64,000 nucleotides of DNA from the NCBI GenBank assembly GCA_050943935.1, contig JBMNQC010000003.1, forward strand, positions 124,001 to 188,000, written 5' to 3'. The notes under the pieces were generated by a model, which was not told the origin of the DNA, made no database searches, and saw only the letters and a list, made by a program, of their open reading frames with translations. This DNA is from Heteroscillospira sp050943935. GTDB lineage: Bacteria > Bacillota > Clostridia > Oscillospirales > Oscillospiraceae. Position numbers and translations under genes: made by a program. Position 1 is the first letter of the stretch; every line of letters starts with the position of its first letter. Shown one piece after another: positions 8,796 through 16,314 of the stretch.

Positions 8796-8820
8796 CCGCC
8801 TGACGAAGCGGGTCTTTTTC
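8796..8820. terminator. Hairpin between convergent transcripts
   Basis: CCCGC-(8 bases)-GCGGG followed on the plus strand by CTTTTT, just beyond the stop of the minus-strand operon at 8825. The T run favours plus-strand use. Confidence 0.4.
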
Positions 8821-8824
8821 CTGT

Positions 8825-9250
8825 CTATTTCAGTCTCTCGTCAAGCTGATAGAGTATATCCAGCACGCTGCTGAACTCTGTACGCAGTCCGTTCTCCCAT
8901 AGCAGGAATCCCTGCCAGGATGAGCTGCGCCGGGTGAGCACATACAGGTCAAAAGTCAGGAGTCCGCCCCGCTGGCTTTTTACAAAATCCGGCTCCATGC
9001 CCTCCTCAGGGCTGGCCGCCGCATAGTCGCAGTCCGCCCTGCCTGTGCCGAAGCTGCGCGGACGCTGATAAGCCTGAGGAAAATTCTGAGTATCATACAA
9101 TGCATCCAGCTTCAGCGCCAATCCGCCCAGGTCGGAAAATTCCACCGGTTTTGTCAGCCTGCGGCTGTACACCCGTCCGGAGGCCCCGGTTTTTTCCGCC
9201 CGGTCTATACAGACGCGCACGCCGCCGTTTTCCTGCGAAAATTTACTCAT
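8825..9250 (-). CDS. WQG-motif protein, two-unit version, last gene of the pilus-like operon
   Basis: 141 residues from ATG 9250, which follows GGAGG at good distance; the longer upstream frame overlaps pilT and lacks an RBS. Family not recognised. Two similar halves are visible: residues about 10-55 (VRVCID ... FSDLGGLALKLDALYD) and about 95-140 (FDLYVLTRRSSSWQGFLLW ... FSSVLDILYQLDERL), each strand-strand-helix. The second half matches the 58-residue protein at 5765. No signal peptide or membrane helix. It begins about 17 bases after the pilT stop, so it probably belongs to the same transcript; a cytoplasmic regulatory or adaptor role is only a guess. Confidence 0.7.
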   Translation of the reverse strand: MSKFSQENGGVRVCIDRAEKTGASGRVYSRRLTKPVEFSDLGGLALKLDALYDTQNFPQAYQRPRSFGTGRADCDYAAASPEEGMEPDFVKSQRGGLLTFDLYVLTRRSSSWQGFLLWENGLRTEFSSVLDILYQLDERLK

Positions 9251-9266
9251 AGATTTTTCCTCCATG

Positions 9267-10334
9267 TCAAAAGCTCTGACCGGCCAGACGTTTTTCCAGC
9301 CAGGCAGTATCTGCCGCACGGCTGAGCGCCTCGCTGCGCTCCACCCGCCCCTCGCGTACCAGGGCCAGTATTGCCCTGTCCATGCTCTGCATGCCGCTGT
9401 CCGAAGCTATGGCTGCATCCAGCTGATGGTTTTTGCCCTCGCGTATCATATTGCGTATGGCGGGACTGACCGACATTATCTCAAAAACCGGCACCAGACC
9501 TCCGTCCGTCCCCGGCAGAAGCTGCTGAGATACCACGCCCTCCAGCACCTGCGCCAGCTGAGTGCGTATCTGGTGCTGCTGCGGCGGCGGAAAAGCGTCC
9601 ACAATACGGTCTATGCTGCCGGCAGCGCCCATGGTGTGCATGGTCGATATCACCAGATGACCGGTTTCCGCCGCGGTCATGGCGGCGCGTATGGTTTCCG
9701 CATCGCGCATTTCGCCCAGAAGAATGATATCCGGCGATTCCCGCAGGGCCGAGCGCAGGGCCACATCATAGCTCTGTGTGTCCGTGGACACCTCACGCTG
9801 GGTGACTATGCTCATTTTGTGCTGGTGCAGAAATTCTATGGGGTCCTCAATGGTAATGATGTGGGTATTCCGGGTACGGTTCACCTCGTCCACCATGCAG
9901 GCCAGAGTTGTGCTCTTGCCGCTGCCTGCGGTACCGGTCACCAGCACCAGACCCCGGGGACGGCGGGTAAGCTCAATTACCGCGTCGGGTATTCCCAGGG
10001 ATTTGCGGTCCGGCAGCTCAAAGGTCACCACCCGTATTATAAGCCCCAGAGAGCCGCGCTGCTTCAGGGCGTTCACCCTGAAGCGGGCAAGCCCAGGTAC
10101 GGAGAAGGAGAAATCGTCGTCTCCCGTCCTCAGCAGCTGCTCCATGGAGCGCCCGGAGGCCAGTCGGTAAACCTCGCCGCACAGGCTTTTAGTATCCTCC
10201 GGAATCAGACGGGCCGCGCCCTGCCGCTCCAGCATGCCGTTTATCTTATAGGTCACGGGCAGTCCGGCTATTATCATTATATCCGAGGCGCCCAGCCCCA
10301 CCGCCTTTTTCAGCGTATCCTCCAGCAAGCTCAC
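9267..10334 (-). CDS. pilT: PilT-like type IV pilus retraction ATPase
   Basis: 355 residues, the normal PilT length. Walker A GTAGSGKST at 134-142, Asp box TIEDPIEF, Walker B PDIILLGEMRDAET at 191-204, His box STMHT, and the PilT-typical AIRNMIREGK near the C-terminus, which separates it from PilB/GspE. PilT is a hexameric cytoplasmic ATPase that drives depolymerisation of pilin filaments. Its ATG overlaps the stop of the preceding minor-pilin-like gene. No PilB extension ATPase and no typical major pilin are in the window, so the motor is either shared with a distant locus or this system works differently. Confidence 0.9.
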   Translation of the reverse strand: MSLLEDTLKKAVGLGASDIMIIAGLPVTYKINGMLERQGAARLIPEDTKSLCGEVYRLASGRSMEQLLRTGDDDFSFSVPGLARFRVNALKQRGSLGLIIRVVTFELPDRKSLGIPDAVIELTRRPRGLVLVTGTAGSGKSTTLACMVDEVNRTRNTHIITIEDPIEFLHQHKMSIVTQREVSTDTQSYDVALRSALRESPDIILLGEMRDAETIRAAMTAAETGHLVISTMHTMGAAGSIDRIVDAFPPPQQHQIRTQLAQVLEGVVSQQLLPGTDGGLVPVFEIMSVSPAIRNMIREGKNHQLDAAIASDSGMQSMDRAILALVREGRVERSEALSRAADTAWLEKRLAGQSF

Positions 10335-10714
10335 CCCTCCAATCCCTCAAGCGTTCCGTCCCAGAGCTGAAGCCCTGTGTTTTCCTCGTCTCTTGTGTTT
10401 ACGGTATTCCACGCCAGTATTTTCACCTGTCCGTCCTGCCTGGTCAGATGGATGCGCAGGCTCTGGCTGTCCGTCACAGTAAGCTCACGCTCCAGCTCAG
10501 CCTCCTCCGAGGCGGCAAAATCCTCATATAGGCGGTGGGCCATGAGGTCGGCCCGATAATAGGCCGCGGCAAAGTCCGCGTTCGCCTCGCTCAGACGCGC
10601 GTCCGCACGGGCGGAGGACAGCGCCAGCATGGATATCACGCTGAGGCACAGCACCAGCAGCACGGTGAACACCGTGATGAGTCCCACGCCCCCGGCCGGA
10701 GTATTTCGTCTCAT
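10331..10714 (-). CDS. Small single-pass protein of the pilus-like operon (PilX-like)
   Basis: 127 residues. A short polar N-terminus (MRRNTPAGGVGL) is followed by one hydrophobic helix (ITVFTVLLVLCLSVISMLAL), then an Ala/Glu-rich segment and a mixed C-terminal domain. The layout resembles minor pilins or PilX-type proteins. No clear prepilin peptidase site (G before F-x3-E) is visible, so the assignment rests on architecture and position. Overlaps pilT by 4 bases and its own upstream gene by 4 bases. Confidence 0.65.
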   Translation of the reverse strand: MRRNTPAGGVGLITVFTVLLVLCLSVISMLALSSARADARLSEANADFAAAYYRADLMAHRLYEDFAASEEAELERELTVTDSQSLRIHLTRQDGQVKILAWNTVNTRDEENTGLQLWDGTLEGLEG

Positions 10715-11055
10715 GGTCTCTCCCCTCCCCAGCCTCTGAGAGTATATACTGTATCGCCCGCGCTGTTTATTACGCTGACGATGAGCGTGTCGCCGTCACG
10801 GCTGCATCTGGCCTCGTAGGCTCCGTCTCCGGATACAGGCAGGCCGTTTTCATCAAAATACACGGAGCAGTCCTCTCCCCCGAAGCTCTCCGCCGCCGTC
10901 TGCGCAATATAGACGGCCGCCGTAAGCTCCCGGCTCTCCCGGCTTATGGCGCTGGCGCGCATAAGCACAGCCGCGCAGGCGGCCGCACACAGGGCAAATA
11001 TGAGTATATTCAGCACCAGCTCCGCAAGGAGCAGGCTGTCTCTTCTTACGTTCAT
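10711..11055 (-). CDS. Small single-pass minor-pilin-like protein
   Basis: 114 residues. N-terminal MNVRRDSLLLAELVLNILIF followed by more hydrophobic residues, then a short extracytoplasmic domain with two Cys (EDCSVYF, EARCSRD). The LLLAELVLNI stretch with an acidic residue five positions into the helix recalls class III pilin helices, although the Gly before it is missing. Overlaps the genes on both sides by 4 bases. Function inferred from operon context only. Confidence 0.65.
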   Translation of the reverse strand: MNVRRDSLLLAELVLNILIFALCAAACAAVLMRASAISRESRELTAAVYIAQTAAESFGGEDCSVYFDENGLPVSGDGAYEARCSRDGDTLIVSVINSAGDTVYTLRGWGGERP

Positions 11056-11516
11056 GGCTCCGCCTCCCCCGTATTGCAGCGGAGGCGCAGAAACACGGCT
11101 CTGCCGTCCAGCTCCAGGGCCAGGCCGCCGTCCTTATACTCGGCTGACAGGCTCGCCGCCGGAAGCAGCTCAGTCCCGTCCTCTGGCTCAAGGCCGTCCG
11201 CCGGGTCGGTATACAGCTCCCGCAGGAAGCCGCCGGAGCAGTAGATATAGGTCACATAGTCCGGTTCTGTTCTGATTATGATGGCGTCGCCCCCGCCAAA
11301 GGAGCCAAGACTCACGCCGCCGGGAATATCCGCGCGGCGCAGCTGATTGCTTATATAGGACAGACCCGTGCGCCTGGCATAATTCATATCCGAATCCGCG
11401 GCCACACGCTGATATACATTTCCTGCCATCAGCGCCAGGCTCAGACTCAGCAGCAGGAAAACCGCCCCAAGAGCCGGCACGGTCAGCCTGCGCAGAGGAC
11501 TGCGATGTTCATCCAT
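11052..11516 (-). CDS. DUF4860-like single-pass protein
   Basis: 154 residues. One N-terminal helix (VPALGAVFLLLSLSLALMAG), then YxRVAADSDMNYARRTGLSYISNQLRRAD and a beta-rich domain (IIIRTEPDYVTYIYC, LRELYT). This matches my memory of the DUF4860 family found beside GspF/PilC genes in Clostridia, whose function is unknown. Four-base overlap with the downstream gene, two bases from the upstream one. Confidence 0.65.
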   Translation of the reverse strand: MDEHRSPLRRLTVPALGAVFLLLSLSLALMAGNVYQRVAADSDMNYARRTGLSYISNQLRRADIPGGVSLGSFGGGDAIIIRTEPDYVTYIYCSGGFLRELYTDPADGLEPEDGTELLPAASLSAEYKDGGLALELDGRAVFLRLRCNTGEAEP

Positions 11517-11518
11517 GT

Positions 11519-11818
11519 TCAGCCCTCCCGCTCCAGTACCGCTATGTCCGGCATGAGATTGGAGGCGATATAGCGGTAATCCACAAAATAGCGCTCGGTA
11601 TCCACAGCCAGGCCGTAATTGCGGAGCATATATTCAAGACTTGGGGGATAGGCCCCCTCTATGGCGTAGCACTGCACGGCGCACCGGCTTACGCTGCGCC
11701 GCAGCAGCTCCAGCTGCCGCTCATCCTCGCTGCCGGAAATTCCCATGGCGCCCAGCAGCAGCGCAAGGGGAAGCAGAACCGCCGACAGCAGCGCCGGAAG
11801 AAATCTGCGATTGCTCAT
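11519..11818 (-). CDS. Small single-pass protein with pseudopilin-like ectodomain
   Basis: 99 residues: an Arg-containing N-terminus, one helix (ALLSAVLLPLALLLGAMGI), then LRRSVSRCAVQCYAIEGAYPP and SLEYMLRNYGL, ending in a short beta segment. The C-YAxEGxYPxxLxxL pattern is the same logic as the alpha-beta start of pseudopilins (YxxxxGxYPxxLxxL). Lies three bases after the pilC-like gene. Not a named family. Confidence 0.65.
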   Translation of the reverse strand: MSNRRFLPALLSAVLLPLALLLGAMGISGSEDERQLELLRRSVSRCAVQCYAIEGAYPPSLEYMLRNYGLAVDTERYFVDYRYIASNLMPDIAVLEREG

Positions 11819-11821
11819 ACC

Positions 11822-12877
11822 TCAGCCTCCCATGGCCGACATGGCGCCCAGCAGCGGCAGCATTACCGACAGGAGCACCAGCCCCACGGCAGCGCAAAGC
11901 ACCGCCACCAATATCAGTTCACTCCGCCCCAGCAGCCTGTCCATGGCGGTCTCGGCGCGCTCAGCGCATCGTCCCGCCAGCTCACCGAGAGACTCCTCCG
12001 TGCTTCCGGTTCGGAAGGCGGTTGTGAGCAGGCAGCAGTCTATGCCGCCCAGCAGTCCGCTGCGCTCCACGGCGGCGGGGAAGTCCGCGCCATTGTCCAT
12101 GGCATCGCGGCAGGCGCGCATATTCTCCGAAAGGGCGGTATTTTCCAGCAGCTTTTCCGTCCGCTCCATGCACTGGTCCAGCCCCATTCCGCTTGAGAGC
12201 AGTATGGACAAGGTGCCGGCAAAACGGCCCCTGGCAAGCTCACGCCCAGCTCTGCTGCGCCGCAGCAGAGCCTCCGCCATACGGCGGCCCAGGCTTCTGC
12301 CCGCCTGGGTATACAGCAGATACAGGCCGAATACGACGCCCAGTATAAGCAGTATGGCAAAAAGCCCCGCCACGCTGCGGCTCCATTCCCCCAGTCGCAG
12401 CAGCAGGAGCGCCGCCGGGGACAGGCTCATGCCCAGCTGGCCGAACACACCGCCGAACACAGGCAGGACCTTATTTATAAGCACCAGAAACACGGCGGAT
12501 ATCATCGCCGCCAGCATGGCTGGATACACCGCCGCACGGCGCACAGTCTCGCTTATCCCGGCCTCCCTGGTATAGTGGCCGGCAAGCTGGGGCAGGACCA
12601 CATCCAGAGCGCCGGCGGCAAGGCCTACGCCCAGCATCTGCACCATATAATTGGGAAAGCCCCCCGCCGCGCGGCAGGCCTCCTCCAGATTTTTCCCGTT
12701 ATCCAGCTCCCGCGCCCAGCGCAGGAGCGCTTCGCTCAGCTTGGCATTATGCTCATCGGCAGCCATTGCCTCCAGAGCGGTGTCATATGCGGCTCCGGCG
12801 CTGAGCAGCATGGCCAGACGGGCGCACACCTGAGCCGTCTCTTCATTGGTAAAATAAAACTCTCTCATATTGTTCAA
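11822..12877 (-). CDS. Type II secretion F / PilC-like inner-membrane platform protein
   Basis: 351 residues, slightly short for GspF/PilC (usually about 400). Two T2SSF-type helical domains (about 15-130 and 215-335), a membrane segment near 125-145, another near 170-190 (LFAILLILGVVFGLYLLY) and a C-terminal one (LILVAVLCAAVGLVLLSVML). The second domain carries LSSGMGLDQCM and AFRTGSTEESL, like the family's LxxGxxLxxAL and GExTGxLxxxL. It is the membrane platform on which pilus motors act. Four-base overlap with the transglutaminase gene upstream. Confidence 0.85.
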   Translation of the reverse strand: MNNMREFYFTNEETAQVCARLAMLLSAGAAYDTALEAMAADEHNAKLSEALLRWARELDNGKNLEEACRAAGGFPNYMVQMLGVGLAAGALDVVLPQLAGHYTREAGISETVRRAAVYPAMLAAMISAVFLVLINKVLPVFGGVFGQLGMSLSPAALLLLRLGEWSRSVAGLFAILLILGVVFGLYLLYTQAGRSLGRRMAEALLRRSRAGRELARGRFAGTLSILLSSGMGLDQCMERTEKLLENTALSENMRACRDAMDNGADFPAAVERSGLLGGIDCCLLTTAFRTGSTEESLGELAGRCAERAETAMDRLLGRSELILVAVLCAAVGLVLLSVMLPLLGAMSAMGG

Positions 12878-13770
12878 TAGGCGTATCGCTGCGTGTAGTT
12901 GGCAGCGTCGTTAATATAGCTCACTATTGCCGGACTGGAGTGGCCGGTGGAGGCAAAGGTGGGGTCCATGAGCTTCCAATTCTGACCATCGAAATAAATG
13001 GCCTTGTCTATCCATCCCTGTCCCTGTATATATACGTTCACCCATGCGTGGTACACCGTTCCGGCATAGCCCACTATCAGCTTGCAGGGCACACCCTGAC
13101 TGCGGAGCATTGCGGCCATAACGGCGGCGTAGTCAAAGCAGATACCGGTTTTCTGCTCCAATATCTCATCCACCGCGGGCACATAGTCCGATGACAGAGT
13201 GTTTATCTTATTGTAGTCGTAGCTGATATTTTTCACCACATAGCGGTAAACCTCGCCCACCTTGTCTATATCCTTCTCCACACCGCCGGTGATCTCCGCG
13301 GCCACCTTTACCGTCTGGCTGTCCTCGGTGTAGTTCACATACTGGTTTGGATACAGGAAGGGCAAAAACTCGCTGCGCAGCTTCATATCCAGCTTGGTGC
13401 TGAAGGCCTGAGCGTAGCGGGTGCCGGAGGTATTTTCAAACACTTTCACGGTATAGCTGCCGTCGCCCTCCACCAGAGGGAAGGTCTCCTCGATGCCGGC
13501 ATTATTCAAATCATAGGTATAGGTCACACCGCCGTTGCGGGTGATCTGCACCTTTATGCGCACATTTTTGCCGCCGGTATAGCGCACTCCTATAAAGCCC
13601 TCGGATATATTCGACCAGTCCACGCTGGCCTTGTCGTTGGCGCTCACATCAACTCCGCTGCGGACCTCCGCTCTTGCGGGAAGCTCCAGGGCCAGCACCG
13701 CGGTGGAGGCCGCCAGGGCAAGGGCGGCGCAAAGCAGCAGGGCGATCAGTCTATTTTTCCTCATTTTCAC
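12874..13770 (-). CDS. Secreted transglutaminase-like (cysteine peptidase fold) protein
   Basis: 298 residues. Signal peptide or anchor (LIALLLCAALALAASTAVLA), a beta-sandwich region about 35-150, then a transglutaminase core with all three catalytic positions: Cys211 (TGICFDYAAVMAAML), His241 (YHAWVNVY) and Asp269 (KLMDPTF). Such domains act as amidases or proteases on cell-wall or surface proteins, or as protein cross-linkers. Its ATG lies inside the end of the sortase gene (20-base overlap), so the pair is translationally linked, hinting that they process the same surface polymer. Confidence 0.85.
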   Translation of the reverse strand: MKMRKNRLIALLLCAALALAASTAVLALELPARAEVRSGVDVSANDKASVDWSNISEGFIGVRYTGGKNVRIKVQITRNGGVTYTYDLNNAGIEETFPLVEGDGSYTVKVFENTSGTRYAQAFSTKLDMKLRSEFLPFLYPNQYVNYTEDSQTVKVAAEITGGVEKDIDKVGEVYRYVVKNISYDYNKINTLSSDYVPAVDEILEQKTGICFDYAAVMAAMLRSQGVPCKLIVGYAGTVYHAWVNVYIQGQGWIDKAIYFDGQNWKLMDPTFASTGHSSPAIVSYINDAANYTQRYAY

Positions 13771-14497
13771 TCAGCTCCTCCAAGTCGGCTGGATAATCAT
13801 AATTTCCGTCATTTTCCAATATTGCGTCCAGAAGACCGCGCACTATTATGCGGTGGTCGGATATGCCTATGGGATGGCAGGACGTAAGGGTGATGCAGGA
13901 ATAGCCCGTGGTATAAATGGGGCTCCAGTCGTCGGCCTCCACCACATAGCACTCCTGCCACACATAGCGGTAGATATGGTCGTCGTCTGTAAGATAGATA
14001 TAGTCTCCCTCGCCCAGAGTATCTATATAATAGAAGGGTGCGGCGTCGGTGACTTTGCCGTTCACAACGCTGTTGCGGTGTCCGGCAATGGAGGTGTTGC
14101 GGTTGCCATCCCCCGGCATCTGGGCGTAATCGTAAAGGCCCACGCCGTAGCGCAGCTCCTGGGAGCTTGTGCCGTCATAAACGCCGTATTTAACGCCCAG
14201 GGCGGGTATTCTGAGCATAAGCTCGGGCAGAGTATATTCGGCCCGCTCCCGGGTGGCTATCAGCTTGCCCACGGGCAGACCGTCCACCATGTCTGGGCTG
14301 GCCTCCGGCTCGGTAGTGGCCGGAGGCGTGCTCCCGGGCGTCGGGTCTTCCGCGGAGATAATCTCCGTGGGCTTGGGCCGGTATTCCAGCTCATCCTCCG
14401 GTGTGCTTATCTGAGGCAGATAAACACACAAGAACAGCAGCAGCGCCATCGCCAGACACACCAGCGCCAGCAGCAGCCATATTTTTCTTCCCTTCAT
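13751..14497 (-). CDS. Sortase, class D-like
   Basis: 248 residues: N-terminal membrane anchor (7-30), Pro/Thr-rich linker (about 32-72), catalytic sortase barrel. His140 in SIAGHRN, Cys207 in TLTSCHP, Arg216 in SDHRIIVRG give the full His-Cys-Arg triad. The TLTSCHPIGISDHRIIV block is typical of class D/E enzymes of Firmicutes. It anchors LPxTG-like proteins to the wall. Its ATG overlaps the regulator stop upstream (TAATG). The LPQTG protein at 5965-8538 is the only visible substrate. Confidence 0.88.
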   Translation of the reverse strand: MKGRKIWLLLALVCLAMALLLFLCVYLPQISTPEDELEYRPKPTEIISAEDPTPGSTPPATTEPEASPDMVDGLPVGKLIATRERAEYTLPELMLRIPALGVKYGVYDGTSSQELRYGVGLYDYAQMPGDGNRNTSIAGHRNSVVNGKVTDAAPFYYIDTLGEGDYIYLTDDDHIYRYVWQECYVVEADDWSPIYTTGYSCITLTSCHPIGISDHRIIVRGLLDAILENDGNYDYPADLEELSENEEK

Positions 14498-15699
14498 TAC
14501 TCCAGCACCAGCTCCCGCACCTTACTGGTGAGTTTCAGCCGGCACATGCGGCATTGCCTGTGAAAGGCTGTCTCTATGCGGTTCATCACCATCAGGCTGT
14601 CCTCATAATTGGCGGCGGGCAGCAGTACGACGAACTGAGCGGCGGAATATTTGGCAACCACATCGCCCCGGCGCAGGCTGTTTATGAGCACCGACTGCAG
14701 TCTGTCCATGGTTGCGCTCAGACTGGCCGGCGCGGGCAGGCCGCCGTCCGGTTCCGTCACCGTAAGAAGCCCCATATGTACGCACTGGCCGCTGCGGACG
14801 CAGCGCCTGGCCTCCAGCCTGTATATCTCCTTAAAAAAGCCGTATTCACACAGAAAAGCCCCGGGCTTGGCGGCAGCCTCCCTCAGGTCTGTCTGGATTA
14901 TCTCCAGGTCGGTTTCCAGGCTCTTCTCCTCGTCCATTATCTCAGCGTAAAGAGCGCGCATCTCCTCCGATGGGCTGACGCCCAGGTTGCGGTACAGCAG
15001 GCCCGTGGCATAGTCATAGTGCCCGCGGGCGGCGCTGTGCTTGCCCTGGCGCAGCATGGCAGTCACAACCAATATATGCAGCTGTTCATCCAGAGGCTCC
15101 AGCTCTATGGCCTTTGCACAGACCTCCTCCATCTCCTCAAAACGCTCCCACTTGCACAGAAGAGAGGCCAGACGCTTCACAGCCCCCAGATACAGCAGAT
15201 GATAGCGCGCGGAAATGGGTACAACCCACAGCTGGCCGCCCAGCTTGGGCAAAAAATCGCCCCTATACAGTTCAACCGCCCGGCGGTACAGGTTCAGCTG
15301 CTCTGACGTATCGCCGGAGCTTTGAGCCTGAGCAACCAGCTCGTCGAAGCAGTCTATATCCAGCCGGCAGCGCACCTGGGGGTTCCAGCCGTAGGAGCCG
15401 TGGCGCGACAAAATCGGCTCCACATCCTCCCCGAAAATAGGCTCCAGCATGGAGCGCAGGCGGTACAGCAGAGTTTTAAGCGCGTTGGTCGGGTTGGCGC
15501 TGCTGTCCTCGCTCCAGAACAGCTCTATAAGCTCGGTCTGCGGTACAAACCGGTCCCTGTGAACAATCAGATAGCACAGCACGTTCCACAGCTTCAGAGA
15601 GCGGTTTATCTCATCTGTGAGTACTGCGTCCCCATTTGAAATTGTAAAATTTCCCAGGCAGGTCACCTGTATAGCGTTCTGAGCTGTTTTTGTCGTCAT
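14497..15699 (-). CDS. BTAD (SARP-like) transcription regulator with degenerate GGDEF-like C-terminus
   Basis: 400 residues from ATG 15699; the longer frame to 15780 would run through the likely promoter. N-terminal winged-helix DNA-binding domain (about 1-100; FTISNGDAV, LWNVLCYLIVHRD, NALKTLLYRLR), then a BTAD/TPR helical domain (about 105-250; LYRRAVELYRGDFLP, HYDYATGLLYRNLGVSPS). The C-terminal part (about 265-400) looks like a nucleotide-cyclase/GGDEF fold: DVVAKYSAAQFVVLLP aligns with the usual RYGGDEFxxLLP but lacks Gly-Gly-Asp-Glu. First gene of the operon, so a likely local activator. Direct repeats at its own promoter suggest autoregulation. Confidence 0.8.
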   Translation of the reverse strand: MTTKTAQNAIQVTCLGNFTISNGDAVLTDEINRSLKLWNVLCYLIVHRDRFVPQTELIELFWSEDSSANPTNALKTLLYRLRSMLEPIFGEDVEPILSRHGSYGWNPQVRCRLDIDCFDELVAQAQSSGDTSEQLNLYRRAVELYRGDFLPKLGGQLWVVPISARYHLLYLGAVKRLASLLCKWERFEEMEEVCAKAIELEPLDEQLHILVVTAMLRQGKHSAARGHYDYATGLLYRNLGVSPSEEMRALYAEIMDEEKSLETDLEIIQTDLREAAAKPGAFLCEYGFFKEIYRLEARRCVRSGQCVHMGLLTVTEPDGGLPAPASLSATMDRLQSVLINSLRRGDVVAKYSAAQFVVLLPAANYEDSLMVMNRIETAFHRQCRMCRLKLTSKVRELVLE

Positions 15700-15721
15700 G
15701 GATAGTCCGCACCCCTCAATA

Positions 15722-15765
15722 CCAGAATTTTCTTGTTTTTCTGGCACTATTCTGGCACTATTATA
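15722..15765 (-). promoter_or_regulatory. Promoter and repeated TTCTGG sites of the pilus-like operon
   Basis: Minus-strand -10 TATAAT at 15760-15765 with a weak -35. Downstream, TTCTGG occurs at 15739 and 15750 (plus-strand reading, 11 bases apart, as tandem TTCTGGCACTA) and inverted at 15722 (CCAGAA). SARP/BTAD proteins are known to bind direct repeats one helical turn apart. Confidence 0.45.
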
Positions 15766-15928
15766 ATACAGCGGTAACAAAAAAGGAACCCTTTTTTAAA
15801 TAAAAATCGCACATTTTTCAAAAAATGTTACTTTTCTCTTTTAATTTTATACCGTGTGTAAAACTGTCTGGATTTTTTAAATAAAACCGTGTAGAATAAC
15901 TTAAACTACATGACTTTGGAGGTATAAT

Positions 15929-16129
15929 ATGGCAATCCGACTTAACGATGACAGCGAAATGGTGGCCTCCATTCGGGAGGGACTGAAGCGCACCGGCGGT
16001 TACTGTCCCTGCCGTATTGAGCGCTCCGAGGACAACAAATGTATCTGCCGCGAATTTCGCGAGCAAATGGCCGACCCCGATTTTGAGGGCTACTGCCACT
16101 GCATGCTGTATTACAAGCCCAGAGGCTGA
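15929..16129 (+). CDS. Ferredoxin-thioredoxin reductase catalytic-subunit-like protein
   Basis: 66 residues, ATG 15929 after GGAGG. Six cysteines in three CxC pairs: Cys26/28 (GGYCPCR), Cys38/40 (KCICREF) and Cys56/58 (GYCHCMLYYK). FTR beta subunits use CPC, CPC and CHC to hold a 4Fe-4S cluster beside a redox disulfide. Here the middle pair is CIC and the spacing is 9 then 15 residues rather than 16 then 8, the short anaerobe-type version. Transcribed alone with its own terminator. Role would be electron transfer from ferredoxin to a thioredoxin-like partner. Confidence 0.8.
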   Translation: MAIRLNDDSEMVASIREGLKRTGGYCPCRIERSEDNKCICREFREQMADPDFEGYCHCMLYYKPRG

Positions 16130-16133
16130 CAAA

Positions 16134-16161
16134 CCGGCCGCACCGTAATTGGTGCGGCCGG
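16134..16161 (+). terminator. Terminator after FTR-like gene
   Basis: CCGGCCGCACC / GGTGCGGCCGG, perfect 11-bp stem, 6-base loop, short TTTGTGG tail. Confidence 0.75.
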
Positions 16162-16208
16162 TTTGTGGTTAAAAGTGAAGAATGAATAATCGAGGCGGCG
16201 CTTGTGCG

Positions 16209-16313
16209 CCAAAGGCTCCCTTTAGTAAAGGGAGCTGTCAGCGAAGCTGACTGAGGGATTGACAACCCCTCCGCCCCTGCGGGGCATCTCCCCTTACACA
16301 GGGGAGGCTTTGG
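16209..16313 (+). repeat. Dispersed short repeat (family A), copy 2
   Basis: Inverted match to 8691-8778. Carries AAAGGCTCCC at one end and GGGAGGCTTT at the other, plus a GTCAGCGAAGCTGAC hairpin; an extra GCGGGGCATCTCC insert distinguishes it. It abuts the larger repeat at 16315. Confidence 0.85.
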
Positions 16314-16314
16314 C

